Below are positions 21,401 through 32,297 of a stretch of 64,000 bases of DNA, piece by piece. The DNA comes from Diphasiastrum complanatum (Eukaryota; Streptophyta; Lycopodiopsida; Lycopodiales; Lycopodiaceae): positions 26,424,541-26,488,540 of the forward strand of contig CM055094.1 in assembly GCA_029204225.1 (NCBI GenBank), in the 5' to 3' direction. The position numbers and the translations under genes are program-made. Under the pieces are notes generated by a model that saw only the letters and a list, made by a program, of their open reading frames with translations, was not told the DNA's origin and searched no databases. The first letter of the stretch is position 1, and each line of letters starts with the position of its first letter.

Positions 21401-24119
21401 TAGGACAAAAAGCCTTTAATTATGCTGATATTGGTCAGAATCTTTCAGAAAAGAAAAAAGTTGTGTATCCTTAATAGCCCTTGTCCTTGTGGTGACTTAT
21501 TTTTTTCTAAGTTTTGTGATTCTTTAGGTCATATTGTTATTGCAGATACATCATTCCTTCCTTCGAAAGAGTCCTTTTCTAAAAGCACTAAATTTCGTCC
21601 CCCTCTTTCAGTAGATGTTGTTTGTTAAAATCTATAAGTAAGAGTATTAATAAGTTCATTTACAGTATGGAAGAATCTTTTGGAGTCTAGGTTTTTTTAT
21701 TGGAATGGAAAGCTAAAGTTCTAAATTATGTGATTTTGAATCTGAAAAAAGTTTCATCTATTCCATCTTCTAATAGTCATACTTCATTTTCTACTGAGGA
21801 GGTTCTTCATAAATTTCATAGACATTTTGTTATTTCGTATGTGGATAAATGCTCAAACAATTGTGTTTGTTTGCAAGAAATTATATTTGGAGTCATTATT
21901 GAATGAAGTCCATTCTTCAGTGGGAACTTATGATGCTTGTTCTCTTTCAACTATTAGTGTAATAAAATGTCATCAACCTTATAACCTTAATTGTTACCCA
22001 AATCTTCCATTTTTGTGGTGTGTGGAAATTTTATGAAGTTCCTAGAAGACCTAGGTTTATTGCAGCAGCCCTTAGTTACCCGTTCCGGAACAGAACGCAT
22101 TAGCATTATCAGAGAATAGTAACGATACAGACAGAGCCTTTGTAGGGCGGCCAACTGCTGTATCTTATGAGCAGAATATGTATACTACATATCAAACGTA
22201 ATCAGGCAAGCAACACGTGCTTGATTTTATCAAAAATCAGTAGATATATGGGCGGTCCATCGCATTTCAGGATGGCGGCCAACTGATTAGTACGCATGGT
22301 GCAATCAATGATCATTGTACAAATGTCTAACCACGAAAACATTCTACCAAAATGCCATGATCTGGCCATAAGCAGATCGCTGGCCAGCAGCCCACATGCG
22401 ATTCAATTAATAAACTAAAGGACACGCGATGCAAAGCTTTGAAAGTTGAAAAGAGTGAGTTTTGTTGGCTTAAGAACAAAAATCAAGATGTTGATTCAAA
22501 GAAGGAAAAATTTACTAAAATTGTTGATGTTGAAGATTTGTTCTTGGCTGCACTTTGTCTTGGATAACTGCATATTTCTCTAATTCACTTTTTGAACAGA
22601 GGATAGGTATTCCCATGGGTATTTATTGTTTTGTTCAACTAGCTATTTTTTATCTCTTCTCTTATGAATTTGGTTCCTATGGTACTTGTCCCATCGTATT
22701 GCGTAAATCAACATATATTGATGACTTACTTGTTCGTGATCTTCCTGATTTTGGTAGTTTTCTATGTAAAAGCCCTAATGATTTTGGTGGAGGAATCTAT
22801 CCTAAAGATTCATGTGAATTTAATTGTACAACTTAATTTAATTTAGTGGGGAACTAAGGAGCCCACTTCTTTTCTAGTACTTTGTATGTTGTCTATGTCT
22901 CGGTAACTCTTGTCTACTTATTATGGTCCTTGTTTTTTGTATTATTTAATTTGAATTATAATTTTCTTCTTGCTGATTGTCATTTGCTTCTTAGTCAAGA
23001 GAATCTGAATTCTTTCAAAACCCAAGATAAAACGTAGATTCAAGGAACTGGCTAAAGAGACCAAGGAAGCTTGCCCTCCCAAGTCACTGGAATGCCTTAT
23101 TTTAGGGCCTTTGGCTGTTCCTGAATTGAGTTATAGCAAAGATATGATAAGTGCCTTATTGGTTTCTGGATGGAGTAATTCTAGATGTAATGAGTAACAA
23201 AAGAATGTGAATGAAATGCTCCAGACCATAAATCATAGGCCCAAATGGATAGCAGAACCCTTGAACGAAGTAGGTATTTTTTTCTGCTGTTCACTAGGTG
23301 ATTAACATGACATGCCATTATTCTACTTCGCGACATTTTTCGTGCATTTCCAAATTGAAGTTATTGCCAATGGCTAGTATATGTTCTTTACCTTCAAAGG
23401 TGCTGGGTGGATCAGTGAACACCATAACGAGTAAGTGCTACTTGAACTCGTATGTGTTTATGTTTGTAAGAGTTAAAAGAATGTTATTCAGTGACATAGT
23501 AAATATCACTTGCAGGAGAGAGTGGAGCTATATGAAGATAAAGTGGAACGGGCCATTTATCGAAGCAAAAGTAAGGTTTCTTAGTCGAGGGTCCAGGACT
23601 TTTTTTTTTGCTAGTTGCTTTGTACTAGTCCATATGCTGATATTGACTTGCTGGATACATTGTGTGCTTGATATGCCAGCTCCATCTCGCCCAACATCAT
23701 CTCTAAATATTGCTGCAGCCAACCGCTTTATCGAACATTCAATTCCAGATCTTACAACCGGTATACGATTCTTAGGGGAAGATTTTTAGGGTCCTCTTTT
23801 TGTGTACAATTCAATTATGCACTATTCATTTCTTGATGGTTGTAATTTGTCAGTACACATGTTTGTGGTTATTGATATTATTCCAGATCAAAGAAAGCGC
23901 GTAAGGGAAGTGAGTCAAGAGAAATCCAGAAGGTTGCGATTAGAAGATAAGAGTGATGGAAGATCCAGAAAGAGCCCAAAAAGAGACAAGAAAGATGGAG
24001 AATCTGTTGCACAAGCAGCAGCAGCTTTTCTAGCTGAAGCCCAAAGGGAGCTGCTTGTAGAGAAAAGAAAGAATATGGACCGGGAAGGAAGCCAATCCGA
24101 CGAGGAAATAAGTGATTAA
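15415..24119 (+). CDS. C1D / Rrp47 (Lrp1)-like nuclear exosome cofactor, five exons
   Basis: Joined exons are 15415-15619, 15893-15948, 23516-23570, 23680-23760 and 23887-24119. All have GT-AG borders and matching phases, and give 209 aa. C1D/Rrp47 proteins bind structured RNA and partner with the Rrp6 branch of the nuclear exosome in pre-rRNA and small RNA processing. The Sas10/Utp3/C1D domain spans about residues 10-100. It includes HLSPIDRASAFLSLSKSVNT, then FLRTTGESPNDHPAKTEVER, then VELYEDKVERAIYRSK. The plant-typical block AAANRFIEHSIPDLTT follows, then a Lys/Arg/Glu-rich tail (KSPKRDKKDGE) likely to serve as a nuclear signal. Exon 2 is only 56 bp, but it restores the family's LRT.G..P.DHP motif exactly in frame. 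Intron 2 is 7.6 kb and full of transposon pieces, while introns 1, 3 and 4 are 109-273 bp. No stop or frameshift was found. Confidence 0.88.
15949..17419. other. Start of C1D intron 2, no element recognised
   Basis: No open frame of interest. A GC-richer patch at about 16185-16290 contains repeated AAGGCC/GGGCC motifs. The rest is ordinary intronic sequence. Confidence 0.5.
17420..18240 (-). mobile_element. Ty3/gypsy RNase H-integrase fragment inside C1D intron 2
   Basis: On the minus strand an RNase H remnant (YLTHEKELYAIIHSL) runs after a deletion into the integrase zinc module. That module reads LRRKILHECHDSPCIGHPGM, then IREYIQHCKACQVNKAEG, an H..H..C..C pattern. Next come HIHWESISMDFIVE and the core remnant FIVSNRDSKFTRTF, with EHPQTDGQIEGVNQVLEDML and YAYNDKKH. 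In the core the usual SDRD Asp is kept. Stops and frame changes separate the pieces, so it is inactive. It lies antisense to the host gene. Confidence 0.88.
18310..18480 (+). mobile_element. Ty3/gypsy reverse transcriptase remnant
   Basis: Plus-strand codons read GIRLDPNKVKVILGF and NALDVRSFLRIV. They match the G...DP.KV.AI..WP.P.....LRSFLGL segment at the end of gypsy RT. The remnant is about 100 bp and adjoins an unrelated gag in the same orientation. Confidence 0.6.
18494..20210 (+). mobile_element. Ty3/gypsy gag-protease-(deletion)-integrase remnant
   Basis: Gag starts at ATG 18494 (MDPSPSTQPISPP) and continues with frameshifts through AFTWWQD and RLWEDFCKAFKAAFLP. It then reads FYRQYATIQMGNRPLDQYLQ, followed by GLPREYQLEVRRNQRLTLDD. 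A complete CCHC knuckle (CFNCMEPGHVAKEC) lies near 19345-19390. Protease follows as VSFYDGSTHNFINSNTLQKL with an altered active site. After a gap lacking RT, an integrase zinc-module remnant reads LHLSSIRGHFGFQK and WPKMKTHVMDYHQKC up to about 20200. This is one internally deleted element lying in sense orientation in intron 2. Confidence 0.8.
20770..21200 (-). mobile_element. Ty1/copia gag-protease fragment
   Basis: The minus strand shows a zinc-knuckle remnant (CHYCGQFGHFA before a frameshift). It continues with DQCELFSASTSPNEFLEEDC, then WFID at the protease site, then MTPREWLSIFQQM. The KLGDNYTYDIKGVGKVQV and GAIKDVLYVPG blocks of a copia protease-to-integrase linker follow. Frameshifts and a stop replace the DSGAS active site. 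Confidence 0.75.
21300..22850 (+). mobile_element. Penelope-like retroelement (PLE) reverse transcriptase, degenerate
   Basis: Plus-strand pieces follow the PLE order. They are CPCGDLFFSKFCDSLGHIVI with KFRPPLS (the pre-RT GHV..GP.yR block), LLEWKAKVLNYVILNLKKV, then TIVFVCKKLYLESLLNEV. After that come GTYDACSLSTISVIKCH, PNLPFLW and RRPRFIAAA. Beyond an interruption at about 22072-22440 the palm motifs appear: RIGIPMG, STYIDDLLVRDLPDFGSF and GGGIYPKDSCEFNCTT. The YIDD catalytic pair is intact, but several frameshifts separate the blocks. No GIY-YIG domain follows. It lies in sense orientation inside C1D intron 2. PLEs of this kind are known from conifers and algae. Confidence 0.82.
22851..23515. 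other. End of C1D intron 2; short unassigned frame
   Basis: A plus-strand stretch at about 23030-23200 reads KETKEACPPKSLECLILGPL without stops for 55 codons, but I do not recognise it. The exon 3 acceptor (TTGCAG) ends the intron at 23515. Confidence 0.45.
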
Positions 24120-25139
24120 TATACATTGCAGAATATAGAGGAGAATGCAAATATTTCAGAGTATTTTTATGATTTTAAACTTGATGCCAGTGCAATTGCT
24201 TTGTATTCTGATGAGAATATGCAATCTCTATGCAAGCAGTGTTGTTGCATATGCTTACGTCCTTGTTTTGTCTTGCATGGTTGTACAGGTGAAGATTCTT
24301 AAATTCAGAATTTACACCTCATATTGCATAATCCATAAATACAGAGGATAAAACGTTTAAGTTGTAACGTAAATATTAATCTTATGAAGAAATTTTTTTG
24401 TAATATAACCACCAAACTGAAAATGCAAAGACCATCCCATGGCAAACATTAGATTTGAAAACACAAAAGTAGCATAATTGTGAGTGAGACACAACATATT
24501 AGCAGAGAGCAAAAGTAGTTCATCACCGAGAATTTTGCATTGAAACACATAGGCCCCTTGTGCAGTGTTCATGACCACCCTGAGATTGGGTGCACCACTA
24601 TGACAATGGTATTGAGTTTTGAGAACTAGTTAAGCTTGCAGTAATCATGATAAAAAATTGCCAATTCTAATGAGGCCAAGTGACAACAAGTCTAGGGGTC
24701 CTTGCCCAAATGATGATAAGGAAGCTAACTAGATGATAATGGGAGACATCTATATGTAGGAACAACAAGGTCTCATGATGCTCAAGCGCACAAATAACTA
24801 AGATGGGATATACTTGGCTTATAACAAAATTTCTATGCTAGTACTCAATTTGTGATCACATGATGCACTTGATATTGAGCAACGTATACAACAGAAACAA
24901 GCAATAATGATAGGAGCATGAGAGGCCCTTGATTTACATTATACCATCCCCCCTTGTAGCCGGAACACTAAGAGGCAACACAATCCTGCGAGGTGTGGTA
25001 AATGTACGTTTATGAGATCAAGAGATGTCACAGACTTTGTTTGTTTGTTGTATGCCCAAATGCTGCAACCAAAATCCTTGGTCACATGTGTTGAGAAGGG
25101 GCCACAACATGCAACATCTTGAGATATGCCACAAGCTTT
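24120..25139. other. 3' flank of the C1D-like gene; no further gene
   Basis: Contains the 3' UTR and intergenic sequence. No frame matches a known family. Confidence 0.55.
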
Positions 25140-26180
25140 TGTCTCAACCTTTTGTTGAAGGGCTGTTGAAAACCACATCTTGAGTCCAAAATCTCGAAGA
25201 CAACCCTAATAGCCGAAGTCTTGGATCAAGTACCATATGAGAAACCCAAACAGTCAAAATTTTGAGCCTCAATTTGAGGTCTCAAGAGTTGTTTGCCCGA
25301 CAAAGGAGAGTTGCCCTTGAGGTCTCAAAAATTGTTTGCCCAACCAAGGAGAGCTGCCCTTAGAGTGAATTGCACGATAGCCACCTAGAGGGTGAGACTG
25401 AAGTCTAGAAAAGGTCCAAAGTCTTCAATCGCTTGTTGTGGAATCCCTTCACAACGGACCTCATGACCAAAATCTTGGGTCACCTATCTTGCGGGGACCA
25501 TGGTAGATAGATTTTTGGGTTGGTTATCGTGAACACTCCCTAGGACCTTTGGGTAAGGCCTGTAAGGGTCAAATCTTGAGTCTTGGCTCCCTTCAATCTC
25601 TTGTAATAGGTTGTAACAGTTGTGTTGAGTTTGAAGCCATGTGAGATGCCAATGTCTTGAGCCCCACCATACGAGTTTGGCCTTAAAATTCTGCATATAC
25701 CTTAATTCAAATACCATAAGCCTTTATCCCCCCTTTTGAGAAAAGTGGAGCAACCAAAATCTTGAATCCCATCTCTAGACATGTTGTATTTAATCATATT
25801 TTATCTAAAGTCCACAAAGAAACCCTTCACAACATCAACGCTTTTGAGAAAAGTGGAGCAACCAAAATCTTGAATCCCATTTCTAGACTTGTTGTATTTA
25901 ATCATATTTTATCTAAAGTCCACAAAGAAACCCTTCACAACATCAACCTTGAGTCAAGAACCTGTAGCAGAGTCAGAGCAACCAATATTTTGGGTTGACA
26001 ATCTTGGATCTCTCATTAAGCTATTGTGGTAGGGAGCATCAACTGAAATCTTGAGCTAATCTTGTGAAGGAGTCTAGAGATTAGAATCAGTCTAGAGAGT
26101 AATATATTAGCTCACATTGCCAAGGGATAGGTTGTAAGTGTCCAAAATCTTGAGTCCATGTCGTGGAGACCCTTGAGTTG
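25140..26180. repeat. Diffuse repeat region built on an ATCTTGAGTCC phrase
   Basis: Variants of CCAAAATCTTGAGTCC recur in one direction. They are found near 25175, 25218, 25256, 25470, 25572, 25650, 25755, 25865, 25985, 26050 and 26147, mostly 45-110 bp apart. The sequence between them is only partly similar. This looks like an old minisatellite or expanded subrepeat. It adjoins a copia fragment. Confidence 0.6.
25733..25948 (+). repeat. 108-bp tandem duplication
   Basis: 25733-25840 and 25841-25948 are nearly identical, with a handful of substitutions. It is the only fresh repeat within the diffuse repeat region. Confidence 0.9.
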
Positions 26181-26329
26181 CTCAAATGATTTAATAGACA
26201 AGAGATATATCCAAGCATATCTCATAAAAAAATGGGACAAACATAGTTGCTCCTCCATTGCTCTTAGTACTTGCAAAATGCACACTTGAGTGGATTAAAT
26301 GCAAAACTTGAGATTATCTACTTGAGGAT

Positions 26330-27697
26330 CTAGGAAAAGGCAACTTGCGTCCTTTTGCTAAGGCACAAGCTTCACATATCTTCCCACTTTTTTGCCAAGT
26401 TCTTGGGCAAGCCAAGGACTTTTTCATCTTTGCACATAATTTGTCTCCATAGCTTTGAAGTTGGGATGGCCCAACCTTTTGTGCCAAAGCTCAATTTGTG
26501 AGAGTTCCTCTTTAGCCCTCAAGCAATGGCTAAATTCAACATACGCATCTAGCTTAAACAACCTCCCAAATCTTGTTCCCCTTGCAACCATCTCTCAATC
26601 CCTCTTAATAAAGCAAGCATCCACATTAGATTGAACTTGGAATCCACTATCCAACATTTGCCCAACACTTAACAAGCTTTTAGTGATGTTAGGCACATAC
26701 AACACACCATCAAATTCCAAAACCTTGGAAGATCCAAGAGTCATAGGAACACATCCTATCCCTTCTATCTTGCATTCATGATCATTTGCTTTATAAATGT
26801 ACTTTTTAGATGCTTTATAAGAAGAGAGTTGAGAGAAATTTTCCTTTAGATTGGTCATGTGGGAGCTAGCCCCACTATCAATCCACCTAGATTCTCTCCC
26901 TTGAAGCTTGAAGATGGGAAGATGAACATCATGTGTGACTCCTCTTGATCACTCTCCTCCCCTTCGATTGTGATGTTGGCTTGCTTTTCTTGTGCTCTTT
27001 TCTTCTTGAAGCACTCGGAAGCAAAGTGGCCTTTCTTTTCACAAAAGTTGAACACTTGAGCTTTGACTTGTCTTTCTTGGTCTTTAATGAGGATGATTGT
27101 TGATCATCTCCATTCTCCTTGTGTTGCTCGGCCTAATTCTTGAATCCTCCTTTTGCCTTTCCCTTCCTTGTAGGCTTTCCATTGTAGGAAGGTTCTTTTG
27201 GATGGCATATGATCAGACTGAGTTAGAATAGTCCTCATTGAGTTCATTCAAGACTATTTGGATGAGCTCTCTTTGGTTGATTGGCTCTCCAATGCAAGCA
27301 AGTTATCTATTGAAGTCCTTCACTCTAAGCACATAGCTTTGAGCACTCTCCCCTTTGCTTTGATAGCTTTGGAGGAGTTGATTCCTCAAGGTAAACCTTG
27401 ATGTATTTCTGGACTCATAGACGACATTGAGTGTGTCCCAAGCATCCTCAGGAGATACACATGATCCAATCTCTCTAAGGACCTCATTGGACACATTCGT
27501 TTGATGCAATGAAGTGCCATTCTAGATCTCTCTTTGTATCTCACATTTTCTTGAAGAACTTGAGACTCCTCAATTCCCATAACAATATCAAAGAGATCTG
27601 AGTACTAATAATGATTTCATCCTCCTTTCCAAATGGGATAGTTTGATGAAGTCAATCTCTCACTAGCTTCCAAAAGGAATGATCCAATTGAAGCCAT
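26330..27697 (-). mobile_element. Ty1/copia gag-to-integrase N-terminus fragment
   Basis: Minus-strand Gag starts at 27697 (MASIGSFLLEASERLTSSNY). It continues across frameshifts with SPEDAWDTLNVVYESRN and RNQLLQSYQSKGESAQSYVL. A zinc knuckle that has lost its first Cys (FNFCEKKGHFASEC) follows. The post-protease block has GSSKVLEFDGVLYVPNITKS and LLSVGQMLDSGFQV. The integrase zinc module LWHKRLGHPNFKAM and ICEACALAKGRKLPF lies to about 26330. Integrase core, RT and RNase H are missing. Several frame changes make it inactive. Confidence 0.85.
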
Positions 27698-28242
27698 AAC
27701 TAAGATTTTGTTGTACACAAAGTACACACATGTGAACAATGATTAGAGTGATTTTGCATGTGTGTGCAACCTTATAGTGATGTACACCAATTTTTGTCAA
27801 GATCCACTAAGATCTTGATCACTATTTGCTTCACTCTCCTTACTAGACTTCATTCAAGCTCTTGATTTTAGGATTTTGTGGACACTTACTAAATTGGTAC
27901 TACTTCAAAGTTTTGGATCATCCACAGTTTCTGAGCGTCACACCAACAAGTTCAAATCAACTCGTTAGACACAAAAAATATCACATACATCAAGTATCAA
28001 TCCTTCATGGAAGAGCAAAATTGTCAAAAATCACCTCAAGCTTGATTTCTCTCAAAAGCAATGTACAAATGAGTTCTCAATCCATGACATGCACTCTTGA
28101 TGACGATGGATTCTAGAAATAAAGAGTATGTAAGTGTTGTTACTTTGCAAAATTCTTGACAAGGTGTAGATTTTTGTAAGTGTATTTTTATGAAACAATA
28201 CCAAGAAAATTAGGCTTTGCAAGACGAGTAAGTGGATTGAAG

Positions 28243-28476
28243 AGAGATTTTTTATTGTTCAAACCAAGAGGAAAGGAATTAATATTATTTTAAGTCTGAC
28301 AAAAGTAGCTAATTCTAGACCAATTTATAACTACTCATTAGGAGTACGACATATTTGAGGCACAATTATTGCTCTACGAATATAGTTCTACAGAGATTTT
28401 TTATTGTTCAAACCAAGAGAAAGGGAATTAATATTATTTTAAGTCTGACAAAAGTAGCTAATTCTAGACCAATTTA
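28243..28476 (+). repeat. 85-bp direct repeat, copies 149 bp apart
   Basis: 28243-28327 and 28392-28476 are nearly identical (AGAGATTTTTTATTGTTC to GACCAATTTA). The 64 bp between them is not repeated. Confidence 0.9.
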
Positions 28477-30080
28477 CTACATGTTCTTGCATGGGGCAGG
28501 CTCAATGGAAGCGACAAAAGATTTTGAAATGGTTAGTGAATCGCTTGTGAAAATTATGTTTTTCAAAAGGAAAGGTCATTGTTAGTCATCGGTATATGAA
28601 ACAAAAACTTGGCAACAAGAAGACGTTTAACTTTGGTAAGTTTCGTAGAATGGTGACATCAGCAAGGACTACTTTCTTGCCTTTAGAAGATGGCCTTGAC
28701 AATCTTTATTGCTCAAGAAAATTCAATGTATGAATTTTTTCATGGTAGCAAACTTCCAAGCCAAGGTGGCATTGATGAACGCTGCTACATTTTCAAGACA
28801 TCCACAAAAGGGCTTGATGGCTTGCCATGTGTACAATCCACTATGCATTGCCTTTCATTTTGAATCTCCTTTAAAGTATGAGGTCAATACTAATGTTTGC
28901 TTTTTGTTTTTGGTTACAACGTCCAAGAGCTCTAAACCTTAGCAATGTGCAAAATGTACGCATAAGCTCGCCCAAAAATGCTACGATTCTAAGAATCAAC
29001 ATTATTATCATATCTAGCTACCTCTACTATTTTTGAAGCAAAAAACAAGCAGTTGAATCCTCAATTTTGTTAAGTTCCAAATAAACATAGTCAACTATGT
29101 GCAATGAGTTAAATTAGATTTAAGTCGTATTGTTTTGTGCCTCAAAGTGTCATTCTGTATTGTTGCTTGGCATCCACATGTTTCTTTGGTCCCAATTTCG
29201 AGCCTCCCTTTAAAAACCAAGAGTGTCGAGAATATGTCAAGTTCTGAATTGAGAGGCATCAGTGAAAATTCATAGCCCCAAAGGCAGCCCTCAAATTCAC
29301 CCTAGGACTATAAAATAGTTTTTCCTTTTTAACAAAGGAAAAGTTGGTGCCTTCTCTAGCGGAATCTGTTAATCTCGTGTTAAAATTTGCATGGAAGATC
29401 ATTTGCCTTTTTGACAAGCACCTTTGCATCCTTGGCCCTTTCGCTGTCAAAAGGGCCTTCCATCAAGGGCGGTTTTTTCACGTTGAACTACCGCCCTTGG
29501 CCAAAGGCCCTTCCCCACCTGGAAGGTGTACGTAAAATAATTACCTTTTTTTACATGCACCTTCCAACTCTAAGTGGAAAGTGCATGTGACTTCTTATGT
29601 ACATGCTTAAGATTCTGCTACAAACACCAAAAGGAGAACTATGAAGCCAAACCACCTAATCAAAGAAAAATTGGAGATCATGGCTCAATCAGCTTCACCC
29701 TTGAGCTACGATGATTGAATACAAGAGGAGAGGTTTCTGCAAGTGAATAGTGATTTGAAAGTTAAGTAGGGCAAGATTTTGTGGGTATAGGAGTATTTTC
29801 TCTAGAGCTCCTTGTCCCTTATGTTGTTGGGCCTTTTGTTGAGGCACCGAAAATCTATTCCTTACTAAAAGGGTCCCCTCAAAACTTAGCTGCTTGGTAA
29901 CCTATAAAAGTCCATCATAGAATTTTTGCATGCCCATAAAGATTTTTCCAGTGTTGGTAAGTGTCATAGACACTTGGAATCCCTTGCCTTTTGTAAAATG
30001 TAATTATCAATAGTAAATGGCTAAGTCACCGGCCTATGGAGACAATTGTAAATTGCAATATAAATATCAATTATTGTCAC
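28477..30080. other. No gene; contains a copy of a dispersed repeat at about 29610-29810
   Basis: No coding pattern. The segment 29610-29810 (around CCTTGAGCTACGATGATTGA) resembles 37355-37570 (CCCTGAGCCACGATGACTGA) in the same orientation. These are two copies of an unidentified repeat. Purine/pyrimidine-rich GGGCCTTCC and CCCTTGGCC motifs cluster at 29430-29525. Confidence 0.5.
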
Positions 30081-30169
30081 TAGTGTTGAGATAGCTAAGG
30101 GGATAATGGTTTTGATGAGAGTACTGGACTAACCATCTAAAAAGTGAGAGGTTTTGACCTATCAACAAG

Positions 30170-30306
30170 ACACGTATCATATATGGTCACTGGGACACTT
30201 GGTCCACTGCATGAGTTACACTTGTCGAATGGTCAATGGATTGGTGAATAAGACATTTGTCATGTGCCCATTGGGACACTTGGTCCAATGTATGAGTGAC
30301 ACATGT
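30170..30306 (+). repeat. Diverged ~81-bp tandem repeat
   Basis: 30170-30226 and 30251-30306 share TGGGACACTTGGTCCA and flanking matches. Just upstream (30081-30168) is a sequence with weak tRNA A/B-box likeness, too weak to call a SINE. Confidence 0.6.
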
Positions 30307-30499
30307 AAGGCAGTTTACATACTAGCTTGCATGTGCCAAGGTACTGCCAAGTGGCAAGTGTCGACTGTGCATGGAGTTTGGCATGCGTCGACGTTAAGAT
30401 GCCTTAGGGTTAAGGGGTGCTTGAAGGGATATAGTGTGAGCCTTGCGAGGCATCCCTCTCTCTGTGACTTGAGATTGATGAAGAGAACATTCCCCCATA

Positions 30500-32297
30500 C
30501 AATGAACATTGCAAAAAACAGCCATTTGCTTAAATTTCCACCCTTCCAAGCTATGTGGCCACTTCATCTCAGTAGAAAGAATTCACAAGCAGGCTTCAGG
30601 ATACTCATAATGCAGTAGAAAGAATCAACAAATACCATGATAACAATTATAATATTCGTAGACCTTCATCTGTTTATTTACCAAAAAGTCCACCACTACT
30701 ACCAGCTCTAGCAGCAGCTGCATTTGATCAATCTCGACACTGAAGGTAACCCAATGGACCTTTATAGGCATGCCAGTAATTTGATGCACTATGACTGAAA
30801 AAAGAATGGGAAGCTTTGGAGTAAAGCTGTGACTATGAGGGTCAGCATTCACTGCCTTCAGTTGTTCCTCAAATACCATAATACCATAATACCATAATAG
30901 CATATGCCCCATTTGTATCAAGCTGTATGAATATCTTTGTAAGTTTTCTGAGTTGGAGATCCAACGAATTATTTAGTATCAGTAATAAGGAAACTATGAA
31001 AGCTCTCCTGGAATCGTATCCAGTGCCACCTCAATATCAAGAAGAGATATAGTCACAAGAGCCTCACAATCACAACAGTCTAAGTCAAGCCGAAAGTCCC
31101 AAAAGTAAAGGCCAAACAAGCCCTCCATTCAGTTGACTACGCTGCTTTTTTGATGTTTTCTGTTCCAGTAGTCCTGCAATTGCCTCCACTGAGCAAGATC
31201 TATCAAGTTTAAGACCACAAAGTAGACTGTCATTTGTTTGCTCTTCCAACTTAAGATGGATCATTTGTGCAATCTCAAGGGTGCTAAAATCTGGAAAGTA
31301 GCCCTCATTAGATTTAAAAACACGTTGCATTGGTTCTGCATAGCCCGCGAATATGCATAAAAGTTTTCCACTATCCATCACAGCCATGAATTCTTCAAGG
31401 GCTTCAAGCCCATAATCTCTACCATCATGTGGTATTAATCTGTAAGCTTCATCAATGAATAGGATGCCGCCTGCTGCTTCTTCAATCTGCATGTGGTATA
31501 CAAGAAAAGTCAAATGTTATAGAGTATTAGTAGGTGAACAATCATTGTTATTAGATCAATTTGGAGACATTCTTGCTTAAAAGGGGCTAAGTTTGAAGCT
31601 GCTGACTTGAATCTTTCAGTCTACTGAAGTATCAGAACTAAACTCAGCTGCCATATTCAGCTTAGCTATTTCGCCAAGGGAAATAAACAGGCTCAAATTG
31701 CCTTTCTTCCCAACCTCAAACAGCGTTTAAGGTCAAGTTACCTAACCCATTCCAGACTGATGGAAGCTTTTGAAATGCTTGATAAATATGAGCCTTGTGT
31801 TCTCCGGCTTCAACTACTCAAGCTTTAACAGAAGAGAATTATCCTATGGGTTTCTACCATCCCATACTGATGGAAGCTTTTGCATGCTTGATAAACATGA
31901 GCCTTGGATTCTCCTGCTACAACTACTTAAGCTTTAACAGATGTAAATAAAAATATCTGGCTTTCTTTTTCTTTTCATTTGCATACACTGGATGAAAGAT
32001 TATGGATAACCTGGCAAATGATTGAACTTTGTACTTCTTTTAGAGTGTCATACATAAACTCATGTGAAAGATCATCATCAATAGGAACGAAGCATTCATC
32101 AACTAAGGAGCAGTTTCCTCCTCCTCCCCTGGGTTACAAAACCTGATATATCAAGAAATAGAGATCTTACACTGTAGGATGCTACTTAAAAAATCAGGGA
32201 TACAGTAAGCACACAAATACAAATTAGAACAAAGATTTGACTATGTTTTGGAATTCTTGCAAGACATGAATTTTTTATGTCTCCCTTAAAAAGAATT
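30500..32297 (-). pseudogene. Duplicated, truncated 3' end of the ankyrin-AAA ATPase gene
   Basis: This segment is a diverged copy of 39191-41128 in the same orientation. It contains the last coding exon (here 30979-31486), its acceptor, part of the preceding intron and the 3' flank. The exon keeps Walker B (GGILFIDEAYRL) and AGYAEPMQRVFKSNEG. Relative to the parent it has lost several codons after AYRL and 27 bp after SNEG (removing FCRRVTRYFYF). It has also lost 16 bp after WPLLLG, which shifts the frame to a stop at LSA. It lacks ankyrin repeats, Walker A and any start. It is a non-functional segmental copy. Confidence 0.93.

Noticed and set aside
25140-26180. CRISPR-like array
   Set aside because: Repeats are degenerate and irregularly spaced in plant DNA; no cas genes.
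30081-30168. tRNA-derived SINE
   Set aside because: Only a loose A/B-box resemblance; no target-site duplication or second copy seen.
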